From positions 84,486 through 148,485 of the forward strand of contig JACRTB010000009.1 of the NCBI GenBank assembly GCA_014385025.1: a stretch of DNA of 64,000 nucleotides, read 5' to 3'. The notes under the pieces are model-generated. The model did no database searches, was not told where the DNA came from, and saw only the letters and a program-made list of their open reading frames with translations. Positions 14,701-25,182 of the stretch are shown piece after piece. The translations under genes and the position numbers were made by a program. Each line of letters opens with the position of its first letter. Positions within the stretch are counted from its first letter, which is position 1. Source of the stretch: Yanshouia hominis. GTDB lineage: Bacteria > Bacillota > Clostridia > Oscillospirales > Ruminococcaceae.

Positions 14701-16818
14701 GTGCCAGAAAACAATAAAAACGGAGCCGGGGGAAGACGTTTTTTCCCGCGGCGTTCGAAGGGTGCGCCCAATTCGCAGAGCAAGGAGTCTGAAACGACTG
14801 TCCTGAGCGAAACGGGCCTGTACGGGAAGGTCGAGCTGGATGCGGATCGACTGGTCGGCAGCATCACCGAGCTTTTCCCGGAGAAAGAGAAGGCTGAAGC
14901 GTCGATGAAAGCGCCGGAACGTTCGGAAAAAAGAAACGGCGGAAAGCCGCCCGCCTCGCAGACGGAACCGCAGCCGGTCAAGGAAAAACAGGAACCGGAG
15001 CAGCCGGCCAAGCCCGCGCAGCGGCGCGGACGGCCTAGAAAAAAGCCTGCGCCGGTTCAGGAAGCGGCGCAGCCCGCCGTCGCGGAAATTGCCGCGGCGC
15101 AGCCGTCCGCTCCCAAAAAGGGCGGACGCCGCCCCCGCCAAAACAGAGCGGAAGCGAAAAATCCGGTTCGCATCATTCCGCTCGGCGGTCTCGGAGAGAT
15201 CGGCAAAAACATGACGGTGATCGAGACGCAGCAGGATATTGTCATTGTTGACTGCGGACTTGCCTTTCCGGACGACGATATGCCCGGTATCGATCTGGTC
15301 ATCCCCGATTTTACCTATGTGGTGCAGAACCGTGAAAAGGTGCGGGGAATTTTTCTGACTCACGGTCATGAGGACCATATCGGCGGCTTGAGCTACCTGC
15401 TCAAGGAGCTCAATATTCCAGTGTATGCGGCGAGACTGACGATCGGTCTGGTCGAGGGGAAGCTCAAGGAAGCCGGAAATCTCAAGAGTGCCAAGCTCAA
15501 TGTGGTCAAGGCGGGGGATACCATCCGCTGCGGCAGCATTTCGGTAGAGTTCATCGCGGTGAATCATTCGATTCCCGACGCATGTGCCTTTGCCATTTTT
15601 ACACCGGCGGGCACGCTGGTGCATACCGGGGACTTCAAGATCGACTATACGCCGGTGGACGGACAGATGATCGATTTGGCCCGTTTCGGCGAGCTGGGGC
15701 GCCATGGAGTCCTTGCGCTGATGAGCGATTCCACCAACGCCGAGCGCCCGGGCATGACGCCGAGCGAACGGCGTGTGGGCGAAGCCTTTGAGATGCTTTT
15801 TGACAAGGCGGGCGACCGCCGGATTCTCGTCGCATCTTTTTCCTCGAACGTCCACCGCATCCAGCAGGTCATCGATGTGGCGGTGCGGCATGGACGCAAG
15901 GTCGTGGTCTCGGGACGCAGCATGGAGAATGTGACCGCCAAGGCGCTGGAGCTGGGCTATCTCAAGGCGCCGAAGGATACCATCCTCGATGTCGATCATA
16001 TGAAAGGAATTCCGGATGACAAGCTGGTGATCATCACCACCGGAAGCCAGGGGGAGCCGATGAGCGCTCTGACCCGCATGGCCCGCGGCGAGCACCGGAA
16101 AATCAGCGTGACGGCGCATGACTTCATCATTATTTCAGCCAACCCCATCCCAGGCAATGAAAAGCTGGTGGGCAGGGTTATCAACGACCTGATGAAGCTC
16201 GGGGCCGACGTGATCTATGAAAGCAGCATGGGAATCCATGTTTCCGGCCATGCCTGCCGGGAGGAGATCCGCACGATTCTCGGCTTGACCAAGCCAAAAT
16301 ACTTCATCCCGGTCCATGGGGAATACAAGCACCTTGCCAAAAACCGGGAGCTTGCCCTTGAGATGGGGATGCAGGACGATCACATCATGGTTTCCGAAAT
16401 CGGACAGGTGATCGAGCTGACCGCCGATTCGATCAAATCCGTGACCACTGTTCCGACCGGCGCAGTGATGGTGGACGGCAGCGGCATCGGGGATGTCGGC
16501 AGCATCGTGCTGCGCGACCGCAAGATGCTCTCGGAAGAGGGCCTGATCATCGCTGTTGCAACGATCGATTCCAAGACCGGCGCGATTCTCGCGGGTCCCG
16601 ATGTCGTTTCCCGCGGCTTTGTCTATGTGCGGGAATCAGAGGAGCTTTTGGTGGGGGCACGTCAGGTCTGCCGTCAGGCGCTTGCTTCCGCCGGAAATGG
16701 GCAGGGGGGGCGCGAGTGGTCCAACCTCAAGCAGGCGGTGCGTGACCAGCTTGGCGGCTATCTGTTCAATAAAACCAAGCGCCGCCCGATCATTCTGCCG
16801 ATTATTCAGGAGGTCTGA
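14701..16818 (+). CDS. rnj: Ribonuclease J with long basic N-terminal extension
   Basis: Metallo-beta-lactamase-fold exo/endoribonuclease central to mRNA decay and rRNA maturation in Gram-positives. The zinc motif is FLTHGHEDHIGG near residue 220 and the beta-CASP region follows. GTG 14701 is the likely start, with GGAGG ten nucleotides upstream. About 150 residues precede the catalytic domain, far more than in Bacillus RNase J1. They are rich in Lys, Pro, Ala and Glu and include RRGRPRKKP near residue 107, an AT-hook-like motif, and KGGRRPRQNR. The C-terminal domain ends at RRPIILPIIQEV. Confidence 0.93.
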   Translation: MPENNKNGAGGRRFFPRRSKGAPNSQSKESETTVLSETGLYGKVELDADRLVGSITELFPEKEKAEASMKAPERSEKRNGGKPPASQTEPQPVKEKQEPEQPAKPAQRRGRPRKKPAPVQEAAQPAVAEIAAAQPSAPKKGGRRPRQNRAEAKNPVRIIPLGGLGEIGKNMTVIETQQDIVIVDCGLAFPDDDMPGIDLVIPDFTYVVQNREKVRGIFLTHGHEDHIGGLSYLLKELNIPVYAARLTIGLVEGKLKEAGNLKSAKLNVVKAGDTIRCGSISVEFIAVNHSIPDACAFAIFTPAGTLVHTGDFKIDYTPVDGQMIDLARFGELGRHGVLALMSDSTNAERPGMTPSERRVGEAFEMLFDKAGDRRILVASFSSNVHRIQQVIDVAVRHGRKVVVSGRSMENVTAKALELGYLKAPKDTILDVDHMKGIPDDKLVIITTGSQGEPMSALTRMARGEHRKISVTAHDFIIISANPIPGNEKLVGRVINDLMKLGADVIYESSMGIHVSGHACREEIRTILGLTKPKYFIPVHGEYKHLAKNRELALEMGMQDDHIMVSEIGQVIELTADSIKSVTTVPTGAVMVDGSGIGDVGSIVLRDRKMLSEEGLIIAVATIDSKTGAILAGPDVVSRGFVYVRESEELLVGARQVCRQALASAGNGQGGREWSNLKQAVRDQLGGYLFNKTKRRPIILPIIQEV

Positions 16819-17034
16819 TCCCGCGCGGCGGAACCCCGCAGCGGTCGTCCGGCCGCCCCGGTTCGGTTCGACAAAGGCGGCGCAAAGAAGTGCGGCGCAT
16901 CAAACAGGGCGGCTGTCTCCTGCGACGGCCGCCCTGTACGGATATATATGGGCGCCGGTGCGGTGTGTCCGCTCCCTTTGCGTCCGGTGTCGAAGAAATT
17001 CGACGTCAGAGGGAATTCATCCTCAGTTATTTTA

Positions 17035-17063
17035 TTTACAATTTTATGGTGATGGTCTATAAT
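17035..17063 (+). promoter_or_regulatory. Promoter of the gdpP-rplI-dnaB operon
   Basis: TTTACA (17035-17040), 17-nt spacer, TATAAT (17058-17063), 46 nt before the gdpP start. The 16819-17034 stretch before it holds a strong GC hairpin (about 16901-16935) and no gene. Confidence 0.75.
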
Positions 17064-17109
17064 GGAGTGCAGATTCACTCATCGGCTTGTTTGATACAGG
17101 AGGGCTGCT

Positions 17110-19071
17110 ATGCGAAAGCATGAAAAACTCTATCGCATTGCGATACGCATCCCGCTGGTCGCGCTTGTGGTGCTGACCGCAGCCGCATTTTATTGGAATC
17201 CGACGGCTTACCGCGTTTTTCTTCCTATTTCCGCCGCTGTGGTTCTCCTTTCTCTGCTGGTGCTGATGCGGGCCGATCAGGCGTTGAAACGGTTCGCGCA
17301 GGACACCGGCAAGCGCGTTGAGGACCTGCTTGCCAAAACGCCGACGGAGATTCCGATGCCTGTGCTGGTGACCGATGAAAAAAGCGAGATTGTCTGGTAC
17401 AGTGAGGATGCCTATCAGAAGGTGCTCGGCGAACGGGACTGGTACGGGATGCCGGTCGCGGGGCTGCTCGGGGAAACGATTCCTGAAAGCGGCTGTTTTC
17501 CCGCGGTCATCGATCGCAGGGACTACAGCGTTTATGCGGTAAAAGGGCTGGGAGCGCACGAGGGAATGCATACCTATTACCTGCATGAGGATACCGCCCT
17601 CAAGCATGACGCCAAGCAGTATTGGCTTTCCCGGCCCAGCCTTTTCGCGATCATGATCGACAGTCTCGATGAAGTGCTTCAGGATGCCCGGGAAAACGAG
17701 CGGTCCCAGCTGATCGCCCAGGTGGAATATGTCATTGAGCAGTTTGTCAGCGAGAATAACGGCTTTGTCATCAAGACCGATCGCGACAAGTTCTTCGCGG
17801 TGATCGAAGAACGCTACATGAAGGGAATTGTGGAAAAGCGCTTTGTGCTGCTAGACCGGGTGCGTGCCCTTTCGGGGGTTGATAAGCTGCCGGTGACCCT
17901 TTCCATCGGTGTGGCAAGGAATGTTTCCTCCTATCCGGATGGCGAACAGGCCGCGCGTCAGGCGCTCGATATGGCACAGGGCCGCGGCGGGGATCAGGTC
18001 GCGGTCAAAACCCCCAACGGTTATGATTTTTACGGCGGGCTTTCCAAGGGAATCGAAAAGCGCACCAAGGTCAAGACCCGCATTGTGGCTACCGCGCTCT
18101 CGGAATTGATCGAAACCAGCTCCAATGTTATCATCATGGGGCACAAGTTCGCTGATCTCGATTCTCTCGGTGCGGCGGTTGGTCTGCTGCGAGCCTCCCG
18201 TCAGATGGGGAAATCCGCCGCGGTGGCAATCAACCGCACAAAAAATCTGGTTGGTCCTCTGCTTGAACGGCTGGAGAAAAACGGATATGAAAACAGCTTT
18301 TATAATCCGTCCGACCTCTTTGACCGGATCGACGCGCGAACGCTTCTGATCGTGGTGGACACCCATCTTGAACATGTGTTGGAATCGGCCGAGCTGTATC
18401 ATCTCTGCAAAAACGTAGCGGTCATTGACCATCACCGCCGGATGGTCGGCTATATTGACAACGCGGTGATTTTTTACCATGAGCCGTATGCTTCCTCGGC
18501 CTCCGAGATGGTGACCGAGCTGGTTCAGTATTTTGGCAGGCAGTGCCATGTGACCCGTATTGAGGCGGAAGCGCTGCTCGCGGGCATCATGCTTGATACC
18601 CGCAACTTTACCATTCGGACCGGTGTGCGGACCTTTGAAGCGGCCGCCTACCTGCGCCGCCAGGGGGCGGATACCGTAGAGGTCCGCAAGATGTTCTCTT
18701 CGACAATGGATGATTACCAGAGCCGTTCCCGGCTGGTTTCCTCGGCTGAAATCTATCACCGCTGCGCGATCGCCATCAACACGACGGTCAGCGAGGATAT
18801 TAAGCTCGTGGCGCCGCAGGCGGCCGACGAGCTGCTGTCGATCAGCGGGGTGGATGCTTCCTTCGTGCTGTATGAGTACGGAGATACCGTTTCCATGTCG
18901 GCGCGCTCGATGGGAAAAATCAATGTCCAGGTAATAATGGAGGCGCTCGGCGGAGGCGGCCATCAGACAATGGCAGCAACCCAGATTCCCAACATCTCGC
19001 TTGAGGACGCCCGCCAGAAGCTGCTGGAAGCCATTGAAAGCTATGATCAGCACAACAAGCCGCAGGAATAA
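17110..19071 (+). CDS. gdpP: GdpP-type cyclic-di-AMP phosphodiesterase
   Basis: Membrane-bound phosphodiesterase that degrades c-di-AMP. Two membrane helices (about residues 10-60) are followed by a PAS-like domain, a degenerate GGDEF domain (around residues 170-300), and a C-terminal DHH/DHHA1 domain. DHH motifs are MGHKFADLDSLGAAV, VVDTHLEH, VIDHHRRM and GGGGHQTMAA. At 653 aa it matches GdpP (about 655-660). GGAGGGC precedes the ATG. The gene order gdpP-rplI-dnaB is conserved in Firmicutes. Confidence 0.95.
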   Translation: MRKHEKLYRIAIRIPLVALVVLTAAAFYWNPTAYRVFLPISAAVVLLSLLVLMRADQALKRFAQDTGKRVEDLLAKTPTEIPMPVLVTDEKSEIVWYSEDAYQKVLGERDWYGMPVAGLLGETIPESGCFPAVIDRRDYSVYAVKGLGAHEGMHTYYLHEDTALKHDAKQYWLSRPSLFAIMIDSLDEVLQDARENERSQLIAQVEYVIEQFVSENNGFVIKTDRDKFFAVIEERYMKGIVEKRFVLLDRVRALSGVDKLPVTLSIGVARNVSSYPDGEQAARQALDMAQGRGGDQVAVKTPNGYDFYGGLSKGIEKRTKVKTRIVATALSELIETSSNVIIMGHKFADLDSLGAAVGLLRASRQMGKSAAVAINRTKNLVGPLLERLEKNGYENSFYNPSDLFDRIDARTLLIVVDTHLEHVLESAELYHLCKNVAVIDHHRRMVGYIDNAVIFYHEPYASSASEMVTELVQYFGRQCHVTRIEAEALLAGIMLDTRNFTIRTGVRTFEAAAYLRRQGADTVEVRKMFSSTMDDYQSRSRLVSSAEIYHRCAIAINTTVSEDIKLVAPQAADELLSISGVDASFVLYEYGDTVSMSARSMGKINVQVIMEALGGGGHQTMAATQIPNISLEDARQKLLEAIESYDQHNKPQE

Positions 19072-19107
19072 CGGCGGCATTCAGATATCGATTGGGAGGA
19101 ATACCAA

Positions 19108-19551
19108 ATGAAAGTGATTTTGTTATCCGACGTAAAGGGCACCGGCAAGAAGGGTGAAATGCACGAGGTTTCGGACGGATATGCCCGCAATTTTCTGCTC
19201 CCCAGAAAACTGGCGCAGCCCGCCACCACGCAGGCGGTGGGGGAGATGAAGGCCAAGCAGGAGTCGAAAGCCTATCACGACGAGATGGACCGGAAAGCGG
19301 CTCAGGAGCTTGCCGATCAGCTTTCGAAGCTGAAAATACAGGTTCATGCCAAGGCGGGATCTGCGGGACGGCTTTTCGGCGCGGTAACCACCAAGGAGAT
19401 TGCCGAGGCGATCAGCGCCCAGATCGGCACCGAGATCGATAAGAAAAAGATTTCGATCGGCAGTGACATCAAAGCTTACGGCGACTATGAGGCGGCCGTC
19501 AAGCTGTATGCGGGGATTTCAGCCAAGGTTCAGCTGACCGTCTGTGAATAA
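19108..19551 (+). CDS. rplI: 50S ribosomal protein L9
   Basis: Binds 23S rRNA near the L1 stalk. The N-terminal signature [28 protein letters not shown]... is textbook L9; the central helix and the C-terminal domain ([16 protein letters not shown]) follow. 147 aa. GGGAGG precedes the ATG, 36 nt after gdpP. Confidence 0.97.
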   Translation: MKVILLSDVKGTGKKGEMHEVSDGYARNFLLPRKLAQPATTQAVGEMKAKQESKAYHDEMDRKAAQELADQLSKLKIQVHAKAGSAGRLFGAVTTKEIAEAISAQIGTEIDKKKISIGSDIKAYGDYEAAVKLYAGISAKVQLTVCE

Positions 19552-19583
19552 TCGTCCGCACCGAATGGGAGGAGGGCTCCGCC

Positions 19584-20951
19584 ATCGAAAAGGAAACCAA
19601 GCTGACCCCCTATCTCGGCGACCTTCCGCAGGACCTGCCCTATAATCTGGAGGCCGAGCAGTCGGTGCTCGGCGCACTTCTGATCGACGCGCAGTGCATT
19701 CCGACCGTCCTGCAGTACCTGAAGCCGGAGAGCTTTTACCGTCAGCAGCACAAGGACATTTTTTCGATTATCGTGCGGATGTTTATTGCTTCCGAGTCAA
19801 TCGACTTTGTCACGATTCTTGAGCAGGTGTGCCGCGAGGAAATCTTCCCGACCGATCAGGATGCGAAGATTTATCTGACGCAGCTTGTGCAGATTGTTCC
19901 GACGACCGGGAACGTCGAGGCATATGCCCGGATCGTGAAGGAGAAGTATTGCCTGCGAAGCCTGATCTCAACCTTTGAGGAGGTCATCGGCGCGTCGCGC
20001 GAGGGCAACACCGATCCCAATCTGCTGATGGATCTTGCGGAACAGGGGATTTATGACATCCGGCAGGGAAGAGACAGCTCCGGATTTGTCCATATCAAGG
20101 ATGTGATCATCGGGACCTACGACCGGCTCCAGCGGCTGGGCGGCGAGGACCGGGCCGATTATATCGGGATTTCGACCGGCTATCCGCTGCTCGATAACGT
20201 GATCACCGGCCTGAACAAATCCGACCTGCTGGTGCTGGCGGCGCGTCCCGGCATGGGAAAAACCGCCTTTGCCCTGAATCTGGCCCTGAATGTGGCCAAG
20301 CTCGATAAAAAGGTAGCGATCTTCTCGCTCGAAATGAGCAAGGAGCAGCTGGTGGAACGCCTGATCGCTTCGGAAGGGCTGATCGCCTCGGACCATCTGC
20401 GGCGCGGAACCATCAGCACCGACGATTGGGAAAAGATTGCCGTTGCCACACAAAAGCTCTCGCCGCTGCCGGTCTATCTCGACGATACGGCGGGAATCCA
20501 CATCGGAGAGATGAAGGGCAAGCTGCGCCGCCTGCGTGACGTTTCGCTGGTGGTGATCGACTACCTTCAGCTGATGACCGGCGGGGATGGGAAGAAGCGT
20601 TCGGATAACCGCGTGCAGGAGGTTTCGGAGATGACCCGCGCCCTCAAGATCATGGCCAAGGAGTTCAACGTCCCGGTGATTGTCCTGTCGCAGCTTTCCC
20701 GCGGTCCGGAGTCCCGTCAGGACCGGCGGCCGATGCTTTCCGACCTGCGCGAATCCGGATCAATCGAGCAGGATGCCGATATCGTGCTTTTCCTTTATCG
20801 GGACGCCTACTACAACAAGGAAAGCGACAGCCCCGGCTCGGCTGAGTGCATTGTCGCAAAAAACCGCCACGGCGAAACCGGAACCGTGGCTTTCGGATGG
20901 GATGGCGAGCACACCAAGTTCACCAACCCGGAGTTTGGACGCGATGATTGA
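19584..20951 (+). CDS. dnaB: Replicative DNA helicase DnaB, apparent non-canonical start
   Basis: Hexameric helicase that unwinds DNA at the replication fork. The N-terminal domain begins LPYNLEAEQSVLGALLID; the RecA-like core has Walker A AARPGMGKTAFALN and VVIDYLQLM. No ATG, GTG or TTG exists in frame between the upstream in-frame stop (19545-19547) and GTG 19665, which would cut off conserved residues. A GGGAGGAGGG site lies seven nucleotides before ATC 19584, so I place the start there; CTG 19602, with AAAAGGA upstream, is the alternative. A sequence error is also possible. The 3' end overlaps tilS. Confidence 0.92.
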   Translation: MEKETKLTPYLGDLPQDLPYNLEAEQSVLGALLIDAQCIPTVLQYLKPESFYRQQHKDIFSIIVRMFIASESIDFVTILEQVCREEIFPTDQDAKIYLTQLVQIVPTTGNVEAYARIVKEKYCLRSLISTFEEVIGASREGNTDPNLLMDLAEQGIYDIRQGRDSSGFVHIKDVIIGTYDRLQRLGGEDRADYIGISTGYPLLDNVITGLNKSDLLVLAARPGMGKTAFALNLALNVAKLDKKVAIFSLEMSKEQLVERLIASEGLIASDHLRRGTISTDDWEKIAVATQKLSPLPVYLDDTAGIHIGEMKGKLRRLRDVSLVVIDYLQLMTGGDGKKRSDNRVQEVSEMTRALKIMAKEFNVPVIVLSQLSRGPESRQDRRPMLSDLRESGSIEQDADIVLFLYRDAYYNKESDSPGSAECIVAKNRHGETGTVAFGWDGEHTKFTNPEFGRDD

Positions 20952-22365
20952 TCGGATCATTTCTTTTGTGGAACAGCATCGGATGCTCCAGCAGGGCGAC
21001 TGTGTCACCGTCGGGCTTTCCGGCGGGGCGGACTCGGTCGCCCTGCTTTATGTGATGCGGGAACTGACGCCCCGCTATTGTCTGACCCTGACGGCCTGTC
21101 ACGTCAACCATCAGCTTCGGGGAGAAGAGGGGGATGGGGACGAGGGCTTCTGCCGTATCCTCTGTGAAAGACTGGAAATTCCTTTGTCGGTGCGGCGAAT
21201 AGACGTCCGGCATTACTGTAAAGCGAATAAGCTTTCCATTGAAGAGGGGGCGCGTGAGCTGCGTTACCGTGCGCTGCGGGAGGCTTCCGCCGACAAAATT
21301 GCCACTGCACACCATGCGGATGACAATGCCGAGACGGTGCTTTTGAACCTTCTGCGCGGAACCGCGCTCGACGGGCTCTGCGGAATCGCTCCGGTGCGCG
21401 GGCAGATCATCCGGCCGCTGCTGGGGGTCACCCGCGCGGAGCTGGAGAACTATCTGAACGGAATCGGTCAGGATTACCGGACCGACCGCACCAATCTGGA
21501 GGACGCGCAGCTGCGCAACCGGCTGCGGCACCATGTGATCCCCCTTTTGCGAAAGGAGAATCCCGATTTTTCACAGGGTATCCTGAGGATGACCGAGGGC
21601 CTTCGCGGGGACCGCGGCCTGCTGGAGCGATCCGCCCGGGAGCTGCTGGAACGCGCGGCTCTCCCGCCCCGGAGAAGGTCCTCCGTCCGGCTGACCGGGC
21701 TGCCGGATTCCGCTCAGGCCGCCTCTTGGGACCGGCAGACTCTGCTGGCGCAGCCGCGGCCGCTGCGGCTGCGTGCATTCAAGCTTGTCTGCGGTGAATT
21801 TGGGCTGGACTTTGATCAGGAGCGGCTGCTCCGCCTTGACCGCTGCTTGGCTGCAACCGGAACGCTTCAGCTCGCTCCCTATTGGCGGATGGCCGTGGAT
21901 TTTTCGCGGGCCGCGCTGCTGCGCGAGGTCCCGTTGGAACCGATTCCGCCGCTTTCCATCGATCTTGATGGCCCTCAATTGCAGGAAATAGCCCTTCCCT
22001 GCGGAAGAATCCTGCGCATTCATCAAATTACCGGACGGGAGATAAAACTTTTTGTAAATAAATCCGGTTTTCAATTTGAAAATCTTCTGGATTGTGATAG
22101 AATGTATAAGATTATCAGGCTTCGTTCCCGGCAGGAGGGGGATGTGATCCGGCTTGCCGGCCGCCGCACCCAATCGCTGAAAAAGCTGATGAATGCGGCG
22201 GCGATCCCGCCGTTTCTGCGTCAGGGCTTGGTTTTGCTTGAGGATGAGCAGGGCCTTCTCTGGGCGGAGGGTTTCGGCGCCGGGGAACGGGCGGCCTTTT
22301 CGGAGAAAACCCGAAGGGCGATCTTTTTAGAAATTCGGGAGGAAACGCAACATGATGCAGGATGA
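20944..22365 (+). CDS. tilS: tRNA-Ile lysidine synthase
   Basis: Modifies C34 of tRNA-Ile(CAU) to lysidine so that it reads AUA. The ATP PP-loop motif is VGLSGGADSVALLY near residue 26, followed by HVNHQLRGEEGD and AHHADDNAETVLLNLLRG, all diagnostic of TilS. The C-terminal TilS domain ends near residue 473. ATG 20944 overlaps the dnaB stop by 8 nt; the stop overlaps the hpt start by 14 nt. Confidence 0.95.
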   Translation: MIDRIISFVEQHRMLQQGDCVTVGLSGGADSVALLYVMRELTPRYCLTLTACHVNHQLRGEEGDGDEGFCRILCERLEIPLSVRRIDVRHYCKANKLSIEEGARELRYRALREASADKIATAHHADDNAETVLLNLLRGTALDGLCGIAPVRGQIIRPLLGVTRAELENYLNGIGQDYRTDRTNLEDAQLRNRLRHHVIPLLRKENPDFSQGILRMTEGLRGDRGLLERSARELLERAALPPRRRSSVRLTGLPDSAQAASWDRQTLLAQPRPLRLRAFKLVCGEFGLDFDQERLLRLDRCLAATGTLQLAPYWRMAVDFSRAALLREVPLEPIPPLSIDLDGPQLQEIALPCGRILRIHQITGREIKLFVNKSGFQFENLLDCDRMYKIIRLRSRQEGDVIRLAGRRTQSLKKLMNAAAIPPFLRQGLVLLEDEQGLLWAEGFGAGERAAFSEKTRRAIFLEIREETQHDAG

Positions 22366-22894
22366 TATCCAGTCGGTGCTCATTTCGGAGCAGCAGCTCG
22401 CCGATGCGGTTAAAAAGCTGGGGGAACAGATCTCCCGGGATTATGCCGATCGGAATTTGATGATGGTCAGCGTCCTCAAGGGCTCGGTCGTTTTTATGGC
22501 CGATCTGATGCGGGCGATCAGCGTTCCCGCCTCGATCGATTTTATGTCGGTGACCAGCTATGGAAAAGGCGTCAAAACGAGCGGCGTGGTGAGAATTATC
22601 AAAGACCTTGATGAAGAGCTGGACGGACGGGACATCCTAATCGTGGAGGATATTCTCGATTCCGGTATGACCCTTTCCTACCTCAAGGAGCATATCATGG
22701 CCAAAGGCGCGCGCAGCATCCGGATTGCGACCCTCCTTGATAAGCCGGAGCGCCGCCGCGTTGACATCCATCCGGATTACAGCTGTTTTTCGGTTCCGGA
22801 TGAATTTGTGGTTGGATACGGCCTTGACTATGCGGAGAAGTACCGCAACCTGCCCTATGTGGGGATTTTGAAGCCCTGTGTTTACGAAAAATAG
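22352..22894 (+). CDS. hpt: Hypoxanthine phosphoribosyltransferase
   Basis: Purine salvage enzyme that joins hypoxanthine or guanine to PRPP. The PRPP-binding motif is ILIVEDILDSGMTLSYL near residue 95; SVLKGSVVFMADL near residue 38 and YAEKYRNLPYVGIL at the C-terminus are also typical. 180 aa. Two adjacent ATG codons (22352, 22355) are possible, with GGGAGG upstream. The order tilS-hpt-ftsH is conserved in Firmicutes. Confidence 0.96.
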   Translation: MMQDDIQSVLISEQQLADAVKKLGEQISRDYADRNLMMVSVLKGSVVFMADLMRAISVPASIDFMSVTSYGKGVKTSGVVRIIKDLDEELDGRDILIVEDILDSGMTLSYLKEHIMAKGARSIRIATLLDKPERRRVDIHPDYSCFSVPDEFVVGYGLDYAEKYRNLPYVGILKPCVYEK

Positions 22895-23013
22895 GCGCCG
22901 CCTTTTTTCGATTATTGTCCCATCCGCGTTTTCCTTTGGAAACGCGCCTGCCTGACAATTGATTCCTGCTTCGGGCCGGGGAGCCCGATTTCCAATCCAA
23001 GGGAGTGAAATGT

Positions 23014-25071
23014 TTGAACAATCCAAATCAGCACAAGCCCCCGGTGCCTTCCAGGGGGAATCGGGGCATCTTCATCTATCTGGCGGTTCTGCTCGCGCTG
23101 ATCCTGATTGCCAGCAGCTCGTTCGGCATGAAAAAACCAGAGAGTCCCTACCAGTACTCTGAGATCGTTGCCTTTTTCGACGAGCAGAAGATTGAAAAGT
23201 ATACCTTTGATCTCGGTACCGGTGAGCTGACCTTTACTCTGAAGGGGAGCACCCAGGAGGAAACCTATACGGTTCCGAATGTCAACCTCTTTGTCTCGAC
23301 CGTTCAGGAGCAGGTGGAGGAGCAAAACCGCGCTCAGACCGACCCCGCCAATAAGATTCCCTATGAGCTGATCCCGATTCAGACGATGCCGTTCTGGGTT
23401 TCCTATCTGCCGACCCTGCTTCTGATCGTCGCGATGGGGGCGCTCTGGTGGTTCACCATGAAGCAGTCGCGCGGCGGCGGGAACATCTCCGGCTTCGGCA
23501 AAGCCAAGGCGCGCACCCCCGATCAGGGCCGCAAGGTCCTCTTTGAAGATGTCGCGGGCGCGGATGAGGAAAAGGCCGAGCTTGTCGAGGTCGTCGAATT
23601 TTTGAAGAATCCCGAGAAGTTCAATACCCTCGGCGCGCGGATTCCCAAGGGAATTCTGCTCGTCGGCCCTCCCGGAACCGGTAAGACGCTGCTGGCCCGC
23701 GCGGTCGCGGGTGAAGCGGGCGTTCCGTTCTTCTCGATCTCCGGTTCCGATTTTGTCGAGATGTTTGTCGGCGTCGGCGCCTCACGTGTCCGCGACCTCT
23801 TCGACCAGGCAAAGAAAAATGCGCCCGCCATCGTCTTTATCGACGAAATTGACGCGGTCGGCCGCCAGCGCGGCGCCGGTCTCGGCGGCGGTCACGACGA
23901 GCGTGAACAGACGCTCAACCAGCTTCTGGTGGAAATGGACGGCTTCGGCTCCAACTCCGGGGTAATTATCATCGCGGCGACCAACCGGCGCGATATCCTT
24001 GACCCGGCGCTGCTGCGTCCGGGGCGCTTTGACCGTCAGATTATTGTCGGATACCCCGATATCCGGGGCCGTGAGGCAATTTTGAAGGTACACGCGCGCA
24101 ACAAGCCGCTGGGGCCTGACGTTGACCTTAAGGTAATCGCCTCCACCACCGCCGGCTTCACCGGTGCTGATCTGGAAAATATTCTGAATGAAGCGGCACT
24201 CCTTGCGGCGCGCCGCAACCTCAAGGCGATTACCATGCCGGCCATCGAAGAGGCGACCATTAAGGTGATTGCCGGACCGGAGAAAAAATCCCGTCTGGTC
24301 ACCGAGAAGGATAAAAAACTGACGGCCTACCACGAGGCCGGCCATGCCGTGGTCACCTTCTACATGGATACCGCCGACAAGGTGCATCAGGTTTCGATTA
24401 TCCCGCGCGGGATGGCCGGCGGATATACGATGAGCCTGCCATCAGAGGACAAGAGCTACCACACTCGCCGGGAAATGCAGCAGAATATCATTACGCTGCT
24501 TGGCGGGCGGGTCGCCGAGCTGCTGGTCCTTGATGACATCTCCACCGGCGCCTCCAACGATCTTGAGCGGGCGACCGCCCTTGCGCGTTCCATGGTGACC
24601 CGCTATGGCTTCTCGGATAAGCTCGGCCCGGTCGTCTACGGCCATGACCAGAGCGAAGTGTTTTTGGGACGGGATTTTAACCAGTCCCGAAATTATTCCG
24701 AGGGCGTGGCAACCGAGATTGACAACGAAATCCGCAATCTTGTCGAGCAGGCCTATGAGCTTGCCAAGCACACCCTGCAGGAGCATATGGATCAGTTGAT
24801 TCTGATCGCCGAAACGCTGATGGAGCAGGAGAAGATCGATGCGGTTGACTTCGAAAGCCTGATGACAACCGGCAGGATGGCCGACCGGCAGATTCGGGTG
24901 GCCGATGCTCCGACGGGCGCGGTTGAATTTGATGCTGCCGCCGCCGATGCGGAAAAGGAGCAGGAGGAAGCCGTTCCTGACGCTGTTCCGGAGGAAAGCG
25001 GGGAAGCCGCCGCCAGCGCGGAGGAGCAGGCACCCCCTTCTGATCCGTCTTCTGATTCCGGTCAGGAGTAA
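23014..25071 (+). CDS. ftsH: ATP-dependent zinc metalloprotease FtsH
   Basis: Membrane-anchored AAA+ protease that degrades membrane and regulatory proteins. Two membrane helices (about residues 20-40 and 125-145) flank an extracytoplasmic loop. Walker [20 protein letters not shown], the second region of homology ([21 protein letters not shown]) and the zinc motif HEAGH are all present. I use the TTG at 23014 because AAGGGAG lies eight nucleotides upstream; the GTG at 23005 overlaps it. About 685 aa, with an acidic Glu/Ala-rich tail of some 50 residues. Confidence 0.96.
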   Translation: MNNPNQHKPPVPSRGNRGIFIYLAVLLALILIASSSFGMKKPESPYQYSEIVAFFDEQKIEKYTFDLGTGELTFTLKGSTQEETYTVPNVNLFVSTVQEQVEEQNRAQTDPANKIPYELIPIQTMPFWVSYLPTLLLIVAMGALWWFTMKQSRGGGNISGFGKAKARTPDQGRKVLFEDVAGADEEKAELVEVVEFLKNPEKFNTLGARIPKGILLVGPPGTGKTLLARAVAGEAGVPFFSISGSDFVEMFVGVGASRVRDLFDQAKKNAPAIVFIDEIDAVGRQRGAGLGGGHDEREQTLNQLLVEMDGFGSNSGVIIIAATNRRDILDPALLRPGRFDRQIIVGYPDIRGREAILKVHARNKPLGPDVDLKVIASTTAGFTGADLENILNEAALLAARRNLKAITMPAIEEATIKVIAGPEKKSRLVTEKDKKLTAYHEAGHAVVTFYMDTADKVHQVSIIPRGMAGGYTMSLPSEDKSYHTRREMQQNIITLLGGRVAELLVLDDISTGASNDLERATALARSMVTRYGFSDKLGPVVYGHDQSEVFLGRDFNQSRNYSEGVATEIDNEIRNLVEQAYELAKHTLQEHMDQLILIAETLMEQEKIDAVDFESLMTTGRMADRQIRVADAPTGAVEFDAAAADAEKEQEEAVPDAVPEESGEAAASAEEQAPPSDPSSDSGQE

Positions 25072-25085
25072 TAATCCCGAAGGAT

Positions 25086-25125
25086 AAAGGCCCGCGTAAA
25101 GGAAATTTCCTTTGCGCGGGCCTTT
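25086..25125 (+). terminator. ftsH terminator
   Basis: AAAGGCCCGCG paired with CGCGGGCCTTT, with an additional inner AAAGGAAATTTCCTTT stem, 15 nt after the stop; a TTTTT run follows further down. Confidence 0.8.
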
Positions 25126-25182
25126 GGCGTCTTTTTGTAGGATTTCAGCTGCCGCGCAGCCGAAGAAGAGGAAATTTTGACC

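Noticed and set aside
14680..16119. A 479-codon minus-strand frame
   Set aside because: Antisense to ribonuclease J, with low-complexity Arg/Leu/Gly sequence and no start signal.
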